Numbered from the stretch's first letter, positions 29,296 through 39,360 are shown. The stretch: DNA of 64,000 nucleotides from Clostridium acetireducens DSM 10703 (GCF_001758365.1 NZ_LZFO01000010.1:1-64000); one strand, 5' to 3'. Numbers and translations: made by a program. The notes: a model not told the origin generated them from the sequence alone.

Positions 29296-29862
29296 TTACT
29301 GTATTTTTAAGCCATTATATTTATTCATAGCTTGTTGTACTCCTTTATCTATAATATTTTCAACAGCTTCTACGCTTATTTCAAATACCTTATCTAAAAC
29401 TTCCTTTTGTTGTTTACTAAATTTTCCAAGTACATAGGATACTAATTCTTTATTCGGGGAATCTATACCAATTTTAATTCTTGTAAATTCTTCCGAATTT
29501 AAATTACATATTATATTTTTAATTCCATTATGTCCACCAGAGCTGCCTTTTGTTTTTATTCTTATTTTTCCTATATCTAAACTTATATCATCATATATTA
29601 TAATTATATTTTCATTAGGTATTTTATAAAAATTTACTGCTTCTATTACACTTTCACCACTTAAATTCATATATGTACTAGGTTTTAAAAGCATGCATTT
29701 TTCATTACATATGTTTCCAAAACCACACATTCCTTTAAATTTTTCCCTATTAATATCTATATTATATTTTTTTGATATTAAGTCTATAACATCAAAACCT
29801 ACGTTATGTCTAGTATGCTCATACTTAGCACCTATATTCCCTAATCCAACTATTATATGCAT
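29296..29862 (-). CDS. pth: Peptidyl-tRNA hydrolase
   Basis: Cleaves peptidyl-tRNAs that fall off ribosomes. The 188-residue protein has [22 protein letters not shown] with the catalytic His, the Asn-containing [13 protein letters not shown], and [26 protein letters not shown]. An in-frame ATG two codons earlier (29868) is too close to the GGAG site, so I use 29862. The B. subtilis ortholog is spoVC. mfd follows after 18 bp. The small fin/yabK gene found between them in Bacillus is missing. Confidence 0.96.
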   Translation of the reverse strand: MHIIVGLGNIGAKYEHTRHNVGFDVIDLISKKYNIDINREKFKGMCGFGNICNEKCMLLKPSTYMNLSGESVIEAVNFYKIPNENIIIIYDDISLDIGKIRIKTKGSSGGHNGIKNIICNLNSEEFTRIKIGIDSPNKELVSYVLGKFSKQQKEVLDKVFEISVEAVENIIDKGVQQAMNKYNGLKIQ

Positions 29863-29942
29863 ATACATTCTCCATTCTAAATTAGTTTAACATAAATTTT
29901 CTACTAATACATAACAATATAATATTAATATTATAAAGTCAA

Positions 29943-29978
29943 ATAGATAAAGAAACTTAATAAGTCTCTTTATCTATC
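29943..29978 (-). terminator. htrA terminator overlapping the stop codon
   Basis: ATAGATAAAGA (29943 on) pairs with TCTTTATCTAT. The right arm, which is the 5' arm on the transcript, contains the last htrA codons and the TAA stop (29970-29972). Confidence 0.7.
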
Positions 29979-31136
29979 ACTATCTTTCATTTCAGATAAT
30001 ATTATATTTTTATTTAATGTCTTACCATTTCTCCATATCTTACAGGAAATTGCATCACCAATTTTGTGATTATCTAATATTTCCGCTAAATCTTCAAATC
30101 TATTTATTTTTTTATTATCTAATTCTATTACAACATCCCCTACTTGAATTCCTGCTGCTTTGGCACCACTTCCATCTATTACTTCATTTACATATACACC
30201 CTGAACATTATTTTTTTCTGATATAACGCTTTGACCATATATTCCCAAGTAAGGTCTTGATACCTTTCCTTTTTCCATAAGAGATTTTATTATACTTTTA
30301 GCTTCATTGATAGCTATAGCAAAGCCCATTCCTTCTACATTTTTTTCCGAACCTATTTTTAAACTATTAATGCCTATTACTTCTCCATATTCATTACATA
30401 AAGCTCCTCCACTATTTCCTGGATTTATTGCCGCATCTGTCTGAAGTACTTTATATATTGCCCCTCCATATTGAATTTTTCTATTTAACGCACTTATAAT
30501 TCCTGATGTAACAGAGCCAGCAAATTCTTCTCCCAAAGGATTTCCTATGGCAACTGCTTTATCTCCTACCCTTACTTTAGAAGAATCTCCAAATTTAGCA
30601 ACAGGCAAATTTTTAGCTTCTACCTTTATTACAGCTAAATCCGATCTAGGATCTGTTCCTATAACTTTAGCTTCCAATATCTTACCATTTGATAATTTAA
30701 CTGTAACCTTATCTGCTCCTTTTATAACATGATTATTAGTAACTATATATCCATTAACATCAAATATTATACCTGAACCACTTTCTACATCCTCTACTCC
30801 AAAAAAACCTTGAGCTTTTTTACTAATACCAACTACTGCTGGTCCAACAGTTTCTGCAACTTTAGTTATAGAACTTTTGGGTGCATTTGAAACATTTTTT
30901 TCACTGCTATTATCAAATTGATTCCATTGATTATAATCCATAGATTGGTATTTATTATTTACTATATACGCTCCTGATATTCCTCCAATTACTGCAGATA
31001 TTATAATTATAACTAAAATTTTAAAACTACTTCTTATTCTTTTTCTTCTACTACTCTTAAATATTATCTCTCCCTTTCCATCACTTACATCTTGCCATTT
31101 TACATCTTTTATATTATTTTTATCTTTATCATCCAT
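29970..31136 (-). CDS. htrA: HtrA/DegP-type serine protease with PDZ domain
   Basis: A 388-residue membrane-anchored protease for misfolded exported proteins. Residues 1-32 are cytoplasmic and basic, with one membrane helix at about 38-60. The trypsin-like domain has all three catalytic motifs: His in YIVTNNHVIKG, Asp in DPRSDLAVIKV, and Ser in INPGNSGGALCN. A C-terminal PDZ domain (about 290-380) has GVYVNEVIDGSGAKAAGIQVGDVV. AGGAGG lies before the ATG. A two-component system lies directly upstream and may control it, as CssRS does for htrA in Bacillus (inference). Confidence 0.94.
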   Translation of the reverse strand: MDDKDKNNIKDVKWQDVSDGKGEIIFKSSRRKRIRSSFKILVIIIISAVIGGISGAYIVNNKYQSMDYNQWNQFDNSSEKNVSNAPKSSITKVAETVGPAVVGISKKAQGFFGVEDVESGSGIIFDVNGYIVTNNHVIKGADKVTVKLSNGKILEAKVIGTDPRSDLAVIKVEAKNLPVAKFGDSSKVRVGDKAVAIGNPLGEEFAGSVTSGIISALNRKIQYGGAIYKVLQTDAAINPGNSGGALCNEYGEVIGINSLKIGSEKNVEGMGFAIAINEAKSIIKSLMEKGKVSRPYLGIYGQSVISEKNNVQGVYVNEVIDGSGAKAAGIQVGDVVIELDNKKINRFEDLAEILDNHKIGDAISCKIWRNGKTLNKNIILSEMKDSDR

Positions 31137-31222
31137 AATTATTATAACACCTCCTACTCTTTTTATTATATTTAATAATTTTTACATAACAATGAACAAA
31201 GTGTAATATTTCAATTATTATT

Positions 31223-32635
31223 TTATATTAATGTTAATGTAAAAGTAAACTTTACTCCCTTATTCTTAACATTTTCAACCCATATGTCTTCTCCTAATTT
31301 GGTAAGTATGCTTCTAACTATAGGAAGTCCCAGTCCCGTACTAACTTTAGATGACCTTGCTTTATCTTCTTTATAAAATCTCTGCCATATTTTTTTTAAA
31401 TCTTGTTCAGAAATACATGGACCATCATTAAATATAGATACGTATGCTTTTTTTCCTCTCTTAGTTGTATTTATTTTTACATTTCCTCCTTCATTTACAT
31501 ATTTTATAGCGTTATCTAAAAGATTAGTTATTATTTGTACCAGTCTATCCCTATCTGCTGCTACAAACAAATCTTCATCATCAAGGCAAACATTAACATT
31601 GATTTTTTTATCTTTTATTTTTGTCTCAAATTTTATTACAGATAATCTAATAAACTCATTTAATTCTAATTCTTCAATTCTTAAATTAAATTCACCAGCT
31701 TCAATAGCAGATAAATCCAAAAGGTCATTTACTAATCTTGTTAACCTTTGTATTTCTTTATATACTATACCTAAATAATATCTTTCTTTTTCTTTTGGTA
31801 TTATTCCATCTAACATTCCACTAACAAATCCTTTTATAGAAGTTATTGGCGACCTTATTTCATGAGAAACATTAGATATAAACTCTCTTCTATTGTTTTC
31901 TATCTTTTCTAAAGAATCTGCCATAGAATTAAATGATTCTGCTAAAGCTCCTATTTCATCCTTAGAATTAATATTAACTCTTTTGTCCACCTCTCCTTTA
32001 GATATTTTATCTGCTACATAATTAATTTGTGCAAGAGGTCTTATTATTATCCTTTGAGAAAAATAATATATTACAAAACAAGATGCTATTATTGCCAATA
32101 CAGCAGAAGCCCATATAATTTCATAAACCTTTTTTAAAGGTCCTCTTATTTCGTTTATTGATGTATGCATTACAATTGCTCCCTTAAATGTACCATTATA
32201 AAAAATGGGCATACCGTAAGTATGAACTGGCACCACAAAAATATTTCCATAGGCTCCTCTTTTTTCAACACTATTTCCTTTCCTTAATTCCTCTAACTCA
32301 TTAGTAAACACTTGTTTTTCTATTAATTTTTTTTGCTTATCATTTGACACAGAATAAACATATCCATAATTGTCTAATAACCATATATCTGTAGCTAAAT
32401 AATTGCCTATATAAGTTAAAATCTCTCTTAATCTATAAGAAGATATATCTCCTTCCAAATATTCTACTGCTGCTTTGCCTATAATTCCTGACTCGCTATT
32501 TATTTGAGCCTTTCTCTGTTGAAAATAATATCCTTCAAACCAGTAGGATAAAAAAGTAGCTATTATAATAAAACTTATAGAAATAATCAATGTAAATGTA
32601 GCAACCATTTTAGAAAATAATCCTTTTTTTATCAT
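31223..32635 (-). CDS. Sensor histidine kinase
   Basis: A 470-residue class I kinase. Two membrane helices (about 8-30 and 172-194) flank an extracytoplasmic sensor of about 140 residues. A HAMP domain follows (about 195-250), then HisKA with the phospho-His motif SNVSHEIRSPITSIKGF, and the ATPase domain with NLLDNAIKY (N box) and STGLGLPIVRSIL (G box). It is ResE-like in its dimerisation motif, but the signal is unknown. Its ATG begins right after the TAG of the response regulator, so the pair is translationally coupled. Confidence 0.92.
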   Translation of the reverse strand: MIKKGLFSKMVATFTLIISISFIIIATFLSYWFEGYYFQQRKAQINSESGIIGKAAVEYLEGDISSYRLREILTYIGNYLATDIWLLDNYGYVYSVSNDKQKKLIEKQVFTNELEELRKGNSVEKRGAYGNIFVVPVHTYGMPIFYNGTFKGAIVMHTSINEIRGPLKKVYEIIWASAVLAIIASCFVIYYFSQRIIIRPLAQINYVADKISKGEVDKRVNINSKDEIGALAESFNSMADSLEKIENNRREFISNVSHEIRSPITSIKGFVSGMLDGIIPKEKERYYLGIVYKEIQRLTRLVNDLLDLSAIEAGEFNLRIEELELNEFIRLSVIKFETKIKDKKINVNVCLDDEDLFVAADRDRLVQIITNLLDNAIKYVNEGGNVKINTTKRGKKAYVSIFNDGPCISEQDLKKIWQRFYKEDKARSSKVSTGLGLPIVRSILTKLGEDIWVENVKNKGVKFTFTLTLI

Positions 32636-33322
32636 CTACTTCACCTCAAATTTATATCCTACCCCCCATACCGTTTCAATTTTCCAATTAGTACCCTCTG
32701 GTAATTTTTCCCTAAGTCGCTTTATATGCACATCAACAGTACGAGAATCTCCTGGATAATCATATCCCCAAACTTCACATAATAATTGTTCTCTTGTAAA
32801 AACTCTATTTTTATTACTAGCAAGATAATATAAAAGCTCAAATTCTTTTGGTGGCATTTTTATTTCTTTTTCTCTATATAAAACTATATAAGAATTAATA
32901 TCTATTGATAAATCTTCAAAATTTAAAATTTCATCTTTTTCATTATCTAAATTATATCTTCTTAACACAGCTTTTATTCTAGCTAATAATTCTTTAGGTT
33001 CAAATGGTTTTACTATATAATCATCTGCTCCTAACTCCAAACCTAGCACTTTGTCAAAAGTTTCTCCTTTTGCTGTAAGCATAATAATAGGAGTATTATA
33101 ATCCTTTCTTATCCACTTTAAAACATCTATCCCATCAATACGAGGGAGCATTATATCTAATAGCACTAAATCAGGCTTATATTCCAAAAATACTTCCTCA
33201 GCTTGTTTACCGTCATAACATACAGCAGTATTATAACCATAATTTTCTAAATACATCTTTATAACTTCACATATATTTTCATCATCATCTACAATTAATA
33301 TCTTTGCTATTTCACCTTCCAT
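32636..33322 (-). CDS. Response regulator, OmpR/PhoB family
   Basis: A 228-residue regulator. The receiver domain has the acidic pair in ILIVDDDENI, the phospho-acceptor Asp in PDLVLLDIMLPRIDG and the Lys in ADDYIVKPFEPKEL. The C-terminal winged helix has FTREQLLCEVWGYDYPGDSRTVDVHIKRLREKL. The frame is open 7 codons further, but AGGAG lies inside that stretch and points to the ATG at 33322. It pairs with the histidine kinase that follows without a gap. Confidence 0.93.
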   Translation of the reverse strand: MEGEIAKILIVDDDENICEVIKMYLENYGYNTAVCYDGKQAEEVFLEYKPDLVLLDIMLPRIDGIDVLKWIRKDYNTPIIMLTAKGETFDKVLGLELGADDYIVKPFEPKELLARIKAVLRRYNLDNEKDEILNFEDLSIDINSYIVLYREKEIKMPPKEFELLYYLASNKNRVFTREQLLCEVWGYDYPGDSRTVDVHIKRLREKLPEGTNWKIETVWGVGYKFEVK

Positions 33323-33439
33323 TTTATAAACTACTCCTTTCATAATTTCTTTTATAAATTAAATTTATCATATATTCATTGCTATATTAAATAGCATACA
33401 TTAATTTTTACAAATTATTTACTTTTAAATAAATATAAA

Positions 33440-33468
33440 AAACGCAGCCAAAAGCTGCGTCTCTCTTT
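33440..33468 (-). terminator. prs terminator
   Basis: ACGCAGC (33442-33448) and GCTGCGT (33454-33460) with a 5-nt loop, followed on the minus strand by a run of six T. It ends the glmU-prs transcript. Confidence 0.8.
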
Positions 33469-33473
33469 TATAT

Positions 33474-34433
33474 TTAATCTTCAAAAAGCTTACTTACTGA
33501 GATATCTTCATATATTCTTCTTATAGCTTCTGCAAAAACTGGAGCTACTGATAAAACTTTAAACTTATCTAAGTTTTTATTTTTTGGTAAGTCTATTGTA
33601 TTTAGCATTATTAATTCTTTTATAACAGACTTCTCTATTCTTTCTATAGCAGGACCTGATAAAACAGCATGAGTGCAGCAAGCATATACTTCTTTAGCTC
33701 CCATTTCAACTAGTGAATTTGCTCCATTTGTTATTGTTCCTGCTGTATCTATCATATCATCTACTAATATAACTACTTTATCCTTTATTTCACCTATTAC
33801 ATGCATAATTTCTGAAACATTTGGTCTTGGTCTTCTTTTGTCAATAATTGCTATTGGAGCATGAAGTTTATCTGCAAATTTTCTTGCTCTTGTAACACTT
33901 CCTAAATCAGGAGAAACTATAACTATATCTTCTCTTTCTGCAAATCCTTTTTGAACAAAATATTTTGCAAGTATAGGAACTCCTAATAAATGATCTAGAG
34001 GAATATCAAAATATCCTTGTATTTGTGATGCATGTAAATCCATTGTTAAAACTCTATCTGCGCCTGCTGCAGTTATTAAATCTGCTACAAGTTTAGCTGT
34101 AATTGGATCTCTAGCTTTAGCTTTTCTATCCTGTCTAGCATATCCGTAATATGGCATAACTGCTGTTATTCTTCCCGCTGAAGCTCTTTTAAACGCATCA
34201 ATCATAATAAGTAATTCCATTAAATTATCATTTACTGGAGCATTAGTAGATTGTACAACAAACACATCTCTACCTCTTACAGTTTCATTTATATCCACTG
34301 AAATTTCTCCATCACTAAATGTTGAAACTTTTGAATCACCAACTGACGCACCCAATATATCTGCTATATCTTTTGCTAATTTAGGATGTGAGTTTCCAGT
34401 AAATATCTTAATATTTTTGCCATGGGTTATCAT
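33474..34433 (-). CDS. prs: Ribose-phosphate pyrophosphokinase (PRPP synthetase)
   Basis: Makes PRPP from ribose 5-phosphate and ATP for purine, pyrimidine, NAD, His and Trp synthesis. The 319-residue enzyme shows [24 protein letters not shown], the [11 protein letters not shown] loop, [18 protein letters not shown], and the PRPP-binding motif [13 protein letters not shown]. Full length. GGGAGG lies before the ATG. It follows glmU after 20 bp, as gcaD-prs in B. subtilis. PRPP is also the effector read by PurR encoded nearby. Confidence 0.97.
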   Translation of the reverse strand: MITHGKNIKIFTGNSHPKLAKDIADILGASVGDSKVSTFSDGEISVDINETVRGRDVFVVQSTNAPVNDNLMELLIMIDAFKRASAGRITAVMPYYGYARQDRKAKARDPITAKLVADLITAAGADRVLTMDLHASQIQGYFDIPLDHLLGVPILAKYFVQKGFAEREDIVIVSPDLGSVTRARKFADKLHAPIAIIDKRRPRPNVSEIMHVIGEIKDKVVILVDDMIDTAGTITNGANSLVEMGAKEVYACCTHAVLSGPAIERIEKSVIKELIMLNTIDLPKNKNLDKFKVLSVAPVFAEAIRRIYEDISVSKLFED

Positions 34434-34453
34434 TTATGTATCCTCCCTTAAAA

Positions 34454-35824
34454 TTATTTCTTTAAATCTTTCTTAGCTACCCAGCCTTCTTTATTTACTT
34501 GTTTAGCTCTTGCAATGGCTAAAGCTCCTTTTGGAACATCATCAGTAATAGTTGAGCCTGCAGCTATATATGTATCATTATTAACTTTTACAGGTGAAAT
34601 TAAATTAGTATTGCAACCTATAAAAGAATTATCACCAACTATAGTCTTTGTTTTTACTTTTCCATCATAATTAACTACTACAGTACCACATCCAAAGTTA
34701 CATTCATTACCTATCTCTGCATCCCCTATATAAGTTAAATGCGATACTTTAGTTCCATCTCCTATAGAAGATTTCTTTATTTCAACAAAATCTCCTATTC
34801 TAACATTATTACCTATAATGCTTTCAGGTCTTATATAAGCAAAAGGCCCTACTGTAGTATTATTTCCTACATGGCTATCTAAAATAACAGAACTTTGTAT
34901 AGTTGAATTTTCACCTATTGTACTATCTTTTATTCTAGAATTAGGATATAAAACACAATTTTTTTTGATTAAAGTATTTCCTTGAATAACATTGCCTGGA
35001 TATATAATAGTATCTTGCTCTATTTTTACTCTGCATTCTATATATGTAGACTCTGGATTAATAATGGTAACTCCATTATTCATATGCATCTCATTTATTC
35101 TTTTTCTCATAATCTTTTCTGCTTGAGATAATTGCAATCTGGAATTTACCCCCATAGTTTCTTCAAAAGGCACAGATATTGCACCTAATTTTTTATTTTC
35201 ATTTTTTAAAATTTCTATAACATCTGTTAAATAATATTCTTCTTGAGCATTATCATTGTTTATTTTTGATAAAGAACTTATCAAACTTTCTATATCAAAA
35301 CAATACATTCCTGAATTTATTTCATTAATGTTTAATTCTTCTTCTGAACAATCTTTATGCTCTACTATCTTTTGTACTTCTGAGTTATCTTTTCTAATTA
35401 TTCTTCCATATCCTGAAGGATTATCTACAATAGAAGTAAGAATAGTAGCCTTATATTCTCCTTTTTCATGAAAATTAATAAGATTTTCTATGGAATCCTT
35501 TGTTATTAATGGTGCATCTGCTGTAAATATAACTACTGAACCCTTTTTATTAGCTAAAAAATCCTTAGCACATATAACAGCATGTCCAGTTCCTAATTGT
35601 TTATCTTGAAAAGAATAAGAAACTTTTCTATCTTCAGTACTATTTTTTACTAAATTCGCTCCTTTTCCTATAACTAAATTTACATCTTCTATATTTGCTT
35701 CTTTAATATTATCTATAACATAATTCACCATTTCTTTTCCACATACTTTATGTAAAACTTTTGGTGTATTAGATTTCATTCTTTTTCCTTCTCCAGCTGC
35801 TAATATTACGGCACACTTATACAT
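34454..35824 (-). CDS. glmU: Bifunctional GlcN-1-P acetyltransferase / GlcNAc-1-P uridyltransferase GlmU
   Basis: Makes UDP-GlcNAc, the starting sugar for peptidoglycan, in two steps. The N-terminal 230 residues form the uridyltransferase with [18 protein letters not shown] and the IFTADAPL strand. The C-terminal left-handed beta-helix has the hexapeptide repeats ([37 protein letters not shown]) of the acetyltransferase. 456 residues, full length. It supplies the pathway that murA, murC and murD in this window continue. Confidence 0.97.
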   Translation of the reverse strand: MYKCAVILAAGEGKRMKSNTPKVLHKVCGKEMVNYVIDNIKEANIEDVNLVIGKGANLVKNSTEDRKVSYSFQDKQLGTGHAVICAKDFLANKKGSVVIFTADAPLITKDSIENLINFHEKGEYKATILTSIVDNPSGYGRIIRKDNSEVQKIVEHKDCSEEELNINEINSGMYCFDIESLISSLSKINNDNAQEEYYLTDVIEILKNENKKLGAISVPFEETMGVNSRLQLSQAEKIMRKRINEMHMNNGVTIINPESTYIECRVKIEQDTIIYPGNVIQGNTLIKKNCVLYPNSRIKDSTIGENSTIQSSVILDSHVGNNTTVGPFAYIRPESIIGNNVRIGDFVEIKKSSIGDGTKVSHLTYIGDAEIGNECNFGCGTVVVNYDGKVKTKTIVGDNSFIGCNTNLISPVKVNNDTYIAAGSTITDDVPKGALAIARAKQVNKEGWVAKKDLKK

Positions 35825-35957
35825 TATAACACCTCTTTATGGTTATATAATTTTATTAATTATATATTTTTTACTTATTTTATTATTATATTTTATATGA
35901 TAAATATTTTCAACCTTACATATTGTATTGAAATAAATATAAAAAGTTCTACATAAT

Positions 35958-35983
35958 AAAAAGGAGCATGTTTACTCCTTCTT
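35958..35983 (-). terminator. spoVG terminator
   Basis: AAGGAG (35961-35966) and CTCCTT (35975-35980) with an 8-nt loop, T-run on the minus strand. Short stem, moderate strength. Confidence 0.6.
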
Positions 35984-35987
35984 ATTA

Positions 35988-36272
35988 TTATTCTTCTTTA
36001 ACTTCATTGGAAGCTTCTTCTTTAACTTTTTCATACTCATCCAATATAGCCTTTTGAATTTTTTCTCTAGTTTCAGTATTAATTGGATGAGCAATGTCTT
36101 TAAATTCTCCATCAGGAGTTTTTCTACTTGGCATAGCTATAAACAATCCATTTTGACCCTCTATAACCTTTATATCATGAACTACAAATTCATTATCAAA
36201 AGTTACAGAAACTATAGCCTTCATTTTGCCTTCTGTAGATATCTTTCTAATCCTAACATCAGTTATTTGCAT
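35988..36272 (-). CDS. spoVG: Septation/regulatory protein SpoVG
   Basis: A 94-residue protein with the conserved start [22 protein letters not shown], the [23 protein letters not shown] core and a charged tail ending in a run of Glu and Lys. SpoVG binds DNA and RNA and influences septation, sporulation and virulence genes in Firmicutes. A good sigma-H type promoter lies upstream. GGAGG precedes the ATG. The purR-spoVG-glmU order equals that of B. subtilis, except that yabJ is missing. Confidence 0.97.
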   Translation of the reverse strand: MQITDVRIRKISTEGKMKAIVSVTFDNEFVVHDIKVIEGQNGLFIAMPSRKTPDGEFKDIAHPINTETREKIQKAILDEYEKVKEEASNEVKEE

Positions 36273-36306
36273 AATTTTCCACCTCCAAGATGCTTATGTA
36301 TATATA

Positions 36307-36334
36307 ATTCTCTATCAAATATCCTTTTTCCTCT
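36307..36334 (-). promoter_or_regulatory. Candidate sigma-H promoter of spoVG
   Basis: On the minus strand AGAGGAAAA (36326-36334) matches the -35 consensus RnAGGAwww, and AGAGAAT (36307-36313) matches the -10 RnnGAAT, 12 bp apart. The B. subtilis spoVG promoter is sigma-H dependent with an 11-bp gap by the same count. Confidence 0.6.
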
Positions 36335-36367
36335 ATTTAATGAAAAATTAATTAATTTAAACAAGTT

Positions 36368-37183
36368 TTATTTAAATTTTTTAGAAGGCATTAACACAGC
36401 ATTTCCTTCTGGTGATATTCCATTAAAATCTACTATAGATACATAATCATTTACCAATTTTTTAGGTATAGCAACATTATCTATTAATATTCCCATTCCT
36501 AAAAGTTCACAATTAAATTCTTTTAATAAATCTATTATACCTCGTGCCGTACCGCCTGCTTTCATAAAGTCATCTATAAATATACATTTACTATTTTCTT
36601 TAATAGCTTTTTTTGATACTGACATATTTTGTATTCTTCCATTAGAACCTGAAACATAATTAATAGTTACTGTTGAACCTTCTGTAAATTTTGCTTGCCT
36701 TCTAAATACTACTAATTGAACGCCTAACATTTTAGCTACTTCATAGGCTAAAGGTATTCCTTTAGTTTCTACTGTAACCACATAATCTACTTTTTTATCA
36801 TTAAAAGCAGATGCTAATATAAGTCCTGCTTTACGAATTATATAAGGATTACTCATTACATCTGTCATATATAAAAAATTTCCTGGTATTATTCTATCCT
36901 TATTTCTTAAAATAATACATAGTTCTTCTACAAAATCCATTTTTTCTTCATTTGATATACCGCAGACATACTTTACTCCTCCTGCAGCTCCAGATATAGT
37001 ATCTATTCTTCCCATAGAAAGTCTATTTAATGTGTCCTTTACAATTACTAAATCTTCACTAACTGTAGACTTAGCAGCATTAAGAATTTCAGTAAAAGTA
37101 TTTAAATTTATTACTTTATTAGGATTTTCTATTAACATTTTAGTTATAGCTGCAACCCTTTGATTTCTAGTAAACTTTTCCAT
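36368..37183 (-). CDS. purR: Pur operon repressor PurR
   Basis: A 271-residue repressor of purine genes. The N-terminal winged helix (about 1-75, FTRNQRVAAITKMLIENPNKVINLNTF) binds DNA, and the C-terminal phosphoribosyltransferase-like domain senses PRPP through CIFIDDFMKAGGTARGII. This is the Gram-positive PurR, not the LacI-type one of E. coli. It is transcribed away from murC. I did not see an obvious PurBox pair in the intergenic region. Confidence 0.96.
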   Translation of the reverse strand: MEKFTRNQRVAAITKMLIENPNKVINLNTFTEILNAAKSTVSEDLVIVKDTLNRLSMGRIDTISGAAGGVKYVCGISNEEKMDFVEELCIILRNKDRIIPGNFLYMTDVMSNPYIIRKAGLILASAFNDKKVDYVVTVETKGIPLAYEVAKMLGVQLVVFRRQAKFTEGSTVTINYVSGSNGRIQNMSVSKKAIKENSKCIFIDDFMKAGGTARGIIDLLKEFNCELLGMGILIDNVAIPKKLVNDYVSIVDFNGISPEGNAVLMPSKKFK

Positions 37184-37308
37184 TATATCACCTATCTATT
37201 TTACGAATAATATTTTTAAAAAACTTCTTATTATTCATATTTTATTCTAAAATTTATATATTATCAATACTTTATGTAAATATAATTTTTTTATTGTACA
37301 ATTATATT

Positions 37309-37510
37309 TATAATTATTTTATTTATTGCTGTGTTTTTTTTATAATTTTTGTATATAATTAATAAATAATGTTATTTCTTTTTAAGGGGTTGAATAACTA
37401 AATGTCTTTTATAAATATAATTATTTTATTTATTGCTGTGTTTTTTTTTATAATTTTTGTATATAATTAATAAATAATGTTATTCTTTTTAAGGGGTGGA
37501 TAGCTAAATG
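37309..37510. repeat. Tandem direct duplication of the murC leader, about 106 bp per copy
   Basis: Positions 37309-37410 and 37416-37516 are near-identical: each runs from TATAATTATTTTATTTATTG through a T-rich tract to AAGGGGT, a start codon and ATGTCTTTT. Differences are single-base (one extra T in the T-run, CTTTTT against TCTTTTT, TTGAAT against TGGATA). Together they fill most of the 324-bp purR-murC gap. The first copy carries its own ribosome site and ATG. Confidence 0.9.
37402..37470 (+). CDS. 22-codon hydrophobic ORF in the duplicated murC leader (doubtful gene)
   Basis: The first copy of the duplicated leader has AAGGGG and an ATG at 37402. It opens a 22-residue frame MSFINIIILFIAVFFFIIFVYN that ends at a TAA before murC. 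It would be a single membrane-spanning peptide. It may be only a by-product of the duplication that turned the murC start region into a short ORF, or act as a leader ORF. There is no homology I can name. Confidence 0.25.
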   Translation: MSFINIIILFIAVFFFIIFVYN

Positions 37511-38887
37511 TCTTTTGACTTTATAAATGATAAAAATAAAAAAATACATTTAATAGGTATAGGTGGAATAAGTATGAGTGGCATTGCGGAAATACTTATT
37601 GAAAATGATTACTCTGTGTCTGGTTCTGATATGAAGGATTCTCCTTTATTAAGTAAACTTAGAAAAAACGGAGCTAGTATATATATAGGTCAAAATAAAA
37701 ATAATATCAAACCAAATATAGACTTAGTAATATATACTGCTGCTATATCGGAAGATAATCCAGAGTTAATTCGTGCTAAAGAATTAAATATACCTACTAT
37801 GGATAGAGCGTCTTTCTTAGGTGATATAATGAAAAGCTATAAATATAATATAGCTATATCAGGTACCCATGGAAAAACTACTACCACAGCTATGGTATCA
37901 GAAATATTTTTAAAAACAAATTTAGATCCTACAATAATGGTAGGTGGAGAATTAAACTCCATAAAAGGCAACATACGTGTAGGGAAAGGAGAATTTTTTA
38001 TAAACGAAGCTTGTGAATATAAAGGTTCTTTTTTAAAGTTTAATCCTTTTATAGGTGTAATACTAAATATTGACGCAGATCACTTAGATTTTTATAAAGA
38101 CATAAATGATATACAAAATACTTTTAAAAAATTTGCAGAACTCATACCAAAAAATGGTTTTTTAATTGCTAATTTAGAAGATGAAAGAGTAAATAGTATT
38201 ATATCTGATTTAAACTGTAATATAATAACTTATGGTATAACTAAAGGTACTGTGCAAGCTAAAAATATTGTTTATAATAAACAAGCCTGTGCTTCATTTG
38301 AGGTATTTAAAAATGATGTTAACCTATTTAAAATAAACTTAAAAGTACCTGGTAAATACAATATTTTAAATGCTCTTGCTAGTATAAGTGTTGCATTAAG
38401 TGCAAATATTGATTATAAATTTATAATAGAAGGATTAGAAAACTTCAAAGGTACTCATAGAAGATTTGAAATAAAAGGTGTTAAAAATGGAGTTACAGTA
38501 ATAGATGACTATGCTCATCATCCTACAGAAATAAAAGCTACTTTAGATGCTGCAAAAAATTATCCTCATAATAAAATTTTTTGTGTATTTCAACCTCATA
38601 CTTATTCAAGAACATTATCTTTATTTGATGAATTTACTAATGCCTTTTATAATGTTGATAATCTTATATTAACAGACATATATGCTGCAAGAGAAAAAGA
38701 CACTGGAGTTATAAATTCTGATATGCTTTGTGATAAAATAAAATCTAATGGAGTAAATTGCAAAGTATTTCATGATTACAAAGATATATTGAATTATCTT
38801 CGTAAAAACTTAAGTTCTGGAGATGTATTATTTACAATTGGTGCTGGAGATATATTTAAACTAGGTGAAATTTTTTTAGAAAATTAA
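37508..38887 (+). CDS. murC: UDP-N-acetylmuramate--L-alanine ligase MurC
   Basis: Adds the first amino acid, L-Ala, to UDP-MurNAc. The 459-residue protein has the Rossmann start [18 protein letters not shown], the ATP loop [14 protein letters not shown] near residue 120, [13 protein letters not shown], the HRRFEIKG segment and the [14 protein letters not shown] motif. Full length. The ribosome site AAGGGGTGG lies 6-8 nt before ATG 37508. It is divergent from purR, and its leader is tandemly duplicated. Confidence 0.97.
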   Translation: MSFDFINDKNKKIHLIGIGGISMSGIAEILIENDYSVSGSDMKDSPLLSKLRKNGASIYIGQNKNNIKPNIDLVIYTAAISEDNPELIRAKELNIPTMDRASFLGDIMKSYKYNIAISGTHGKTTTTAMVSEIFLKTNLDPTIMVGGELNSIKGNIRVGKGEFFINEACEYKGSFLKFNPFIGVILNIDADHLDFYKDINDIQNTFKKFAELIPKNGFLIANLEDERVNSIISDLNCNIITYGITKGTVQAKNIVYNKQACASFEVFKNDVNLFKINLKVPGKYNILNALASISVALSANIDYKFIIEGLENFKGTHRRFEIKGVKNGVTVIDDYAHHPTEIKATLDAAKNYPHNKIFCVFQPHTYSRTLSLFDEFTNAFYNVDNLILTDIYAAREKDTGVINSDMLCDKIKSNGVNCKVFHDYKDILNYLRKNLSSGDVLFTIGAGDIFKLGEIFLEN

Positions 38888-38973
38888 TTTTACCAAACTT
38901 TTTTTATAAATTAGTGTAAAATACCTCTAATTTGGTAACACTAAAAGTGAATCCATTGGAGGTGTGAATTATT

Positions 38974-39285
38974 ATGAAAAATTTTTTAATATCATCTTTA
39001 GCAAATATTATTTTAATTTTTACATCTTATTTTATATTTAGAAGTATAGTAAGTGGTCCTACAAGACATAAATTATATGAAAAACTTTTTAATTCTATGG
39101 CTAAATTTATAATATATATATTTATAACTTCTATTGGAATTACAGCAATAACTGCATTAATACTCTATAGAACTAGATTTATATCTTATATTAATATTAT
39201 AGCTCCTGCTTTGGTATCAATATTTATAGGTTTTATTATGTCTACAGTTCCTACTAGAGGAGTTGGAGATAAATCAAAAAATTAA
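38974..39285 (+). CDS. Small integral membrane protein, unknown function
   Basis: A 103-residue protein I do not recognise. Three hydrophobic helices are visible (about 5-25, 43-66 and 72-92) with a basic loop GPTRHKLYEKLF between the first two and a short polar tail. GGAGG lies 11 nt before the ATG. It follows murC by 86 bp and is followed by a strong terminator. Composition is like its neighbours. Confidence 0.7.
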   Translation: MKNFLISSLANIILIFTSYFIFRSIVSGPTRHKLYEKLFNSMAKFIIYIFITSIGITAITALILYRTRFISYINIIAPALVSIFIGFIMSTVPTRGVGDKSKN

Positions 39286-39286
39286 A

Positions 39287-39328
39287 AAATCAAGTTCTTT
39301 CGCTTATAAGTGAAAGAACTTGATTTTT
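39287..39328 (+). terminator. Terminator after the small membrane protein gene
   Basis: AAATCAAGTTCTTTC pairs with GAAAGAACTTGATTT across a short loop, followed by T. The right arm also holds the -35 (TTGATT) of the tRNA-Pro promoter. Confidence 0.85.
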
Positions 39329-39348
39329 CATAAAATATAATATATAAT
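39320..39348 (+). promoter_or_regulatory. tRNA-Pro promoter with its -35 inside the preceding terminator
   Basis: TTGATT (39320-39325) and TATAAT (39343-39348) are 17 bp apart. Transcription would start about 6 nt before the tRNA. The -35 lies in the 3' arm of the upstream hairpin. Confidence 0.7.
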
Positions 39349-39360
39349 AAGTTTGTACTT

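Noticed and set aside
36054-36446. Plus-strand frame of 130 codons over spoVG and purR
   Set aside because: Overlaps two conserved genes in antisense and crosses their intergenic promoter.
37309-37516. Idea that the repeat before murC is part of a mobile element or CRISPR
   Set aside because: There are only two copies, no transposase or terminal repeat, and the unit ends in the murC start, which fits a simple tandem duplication.
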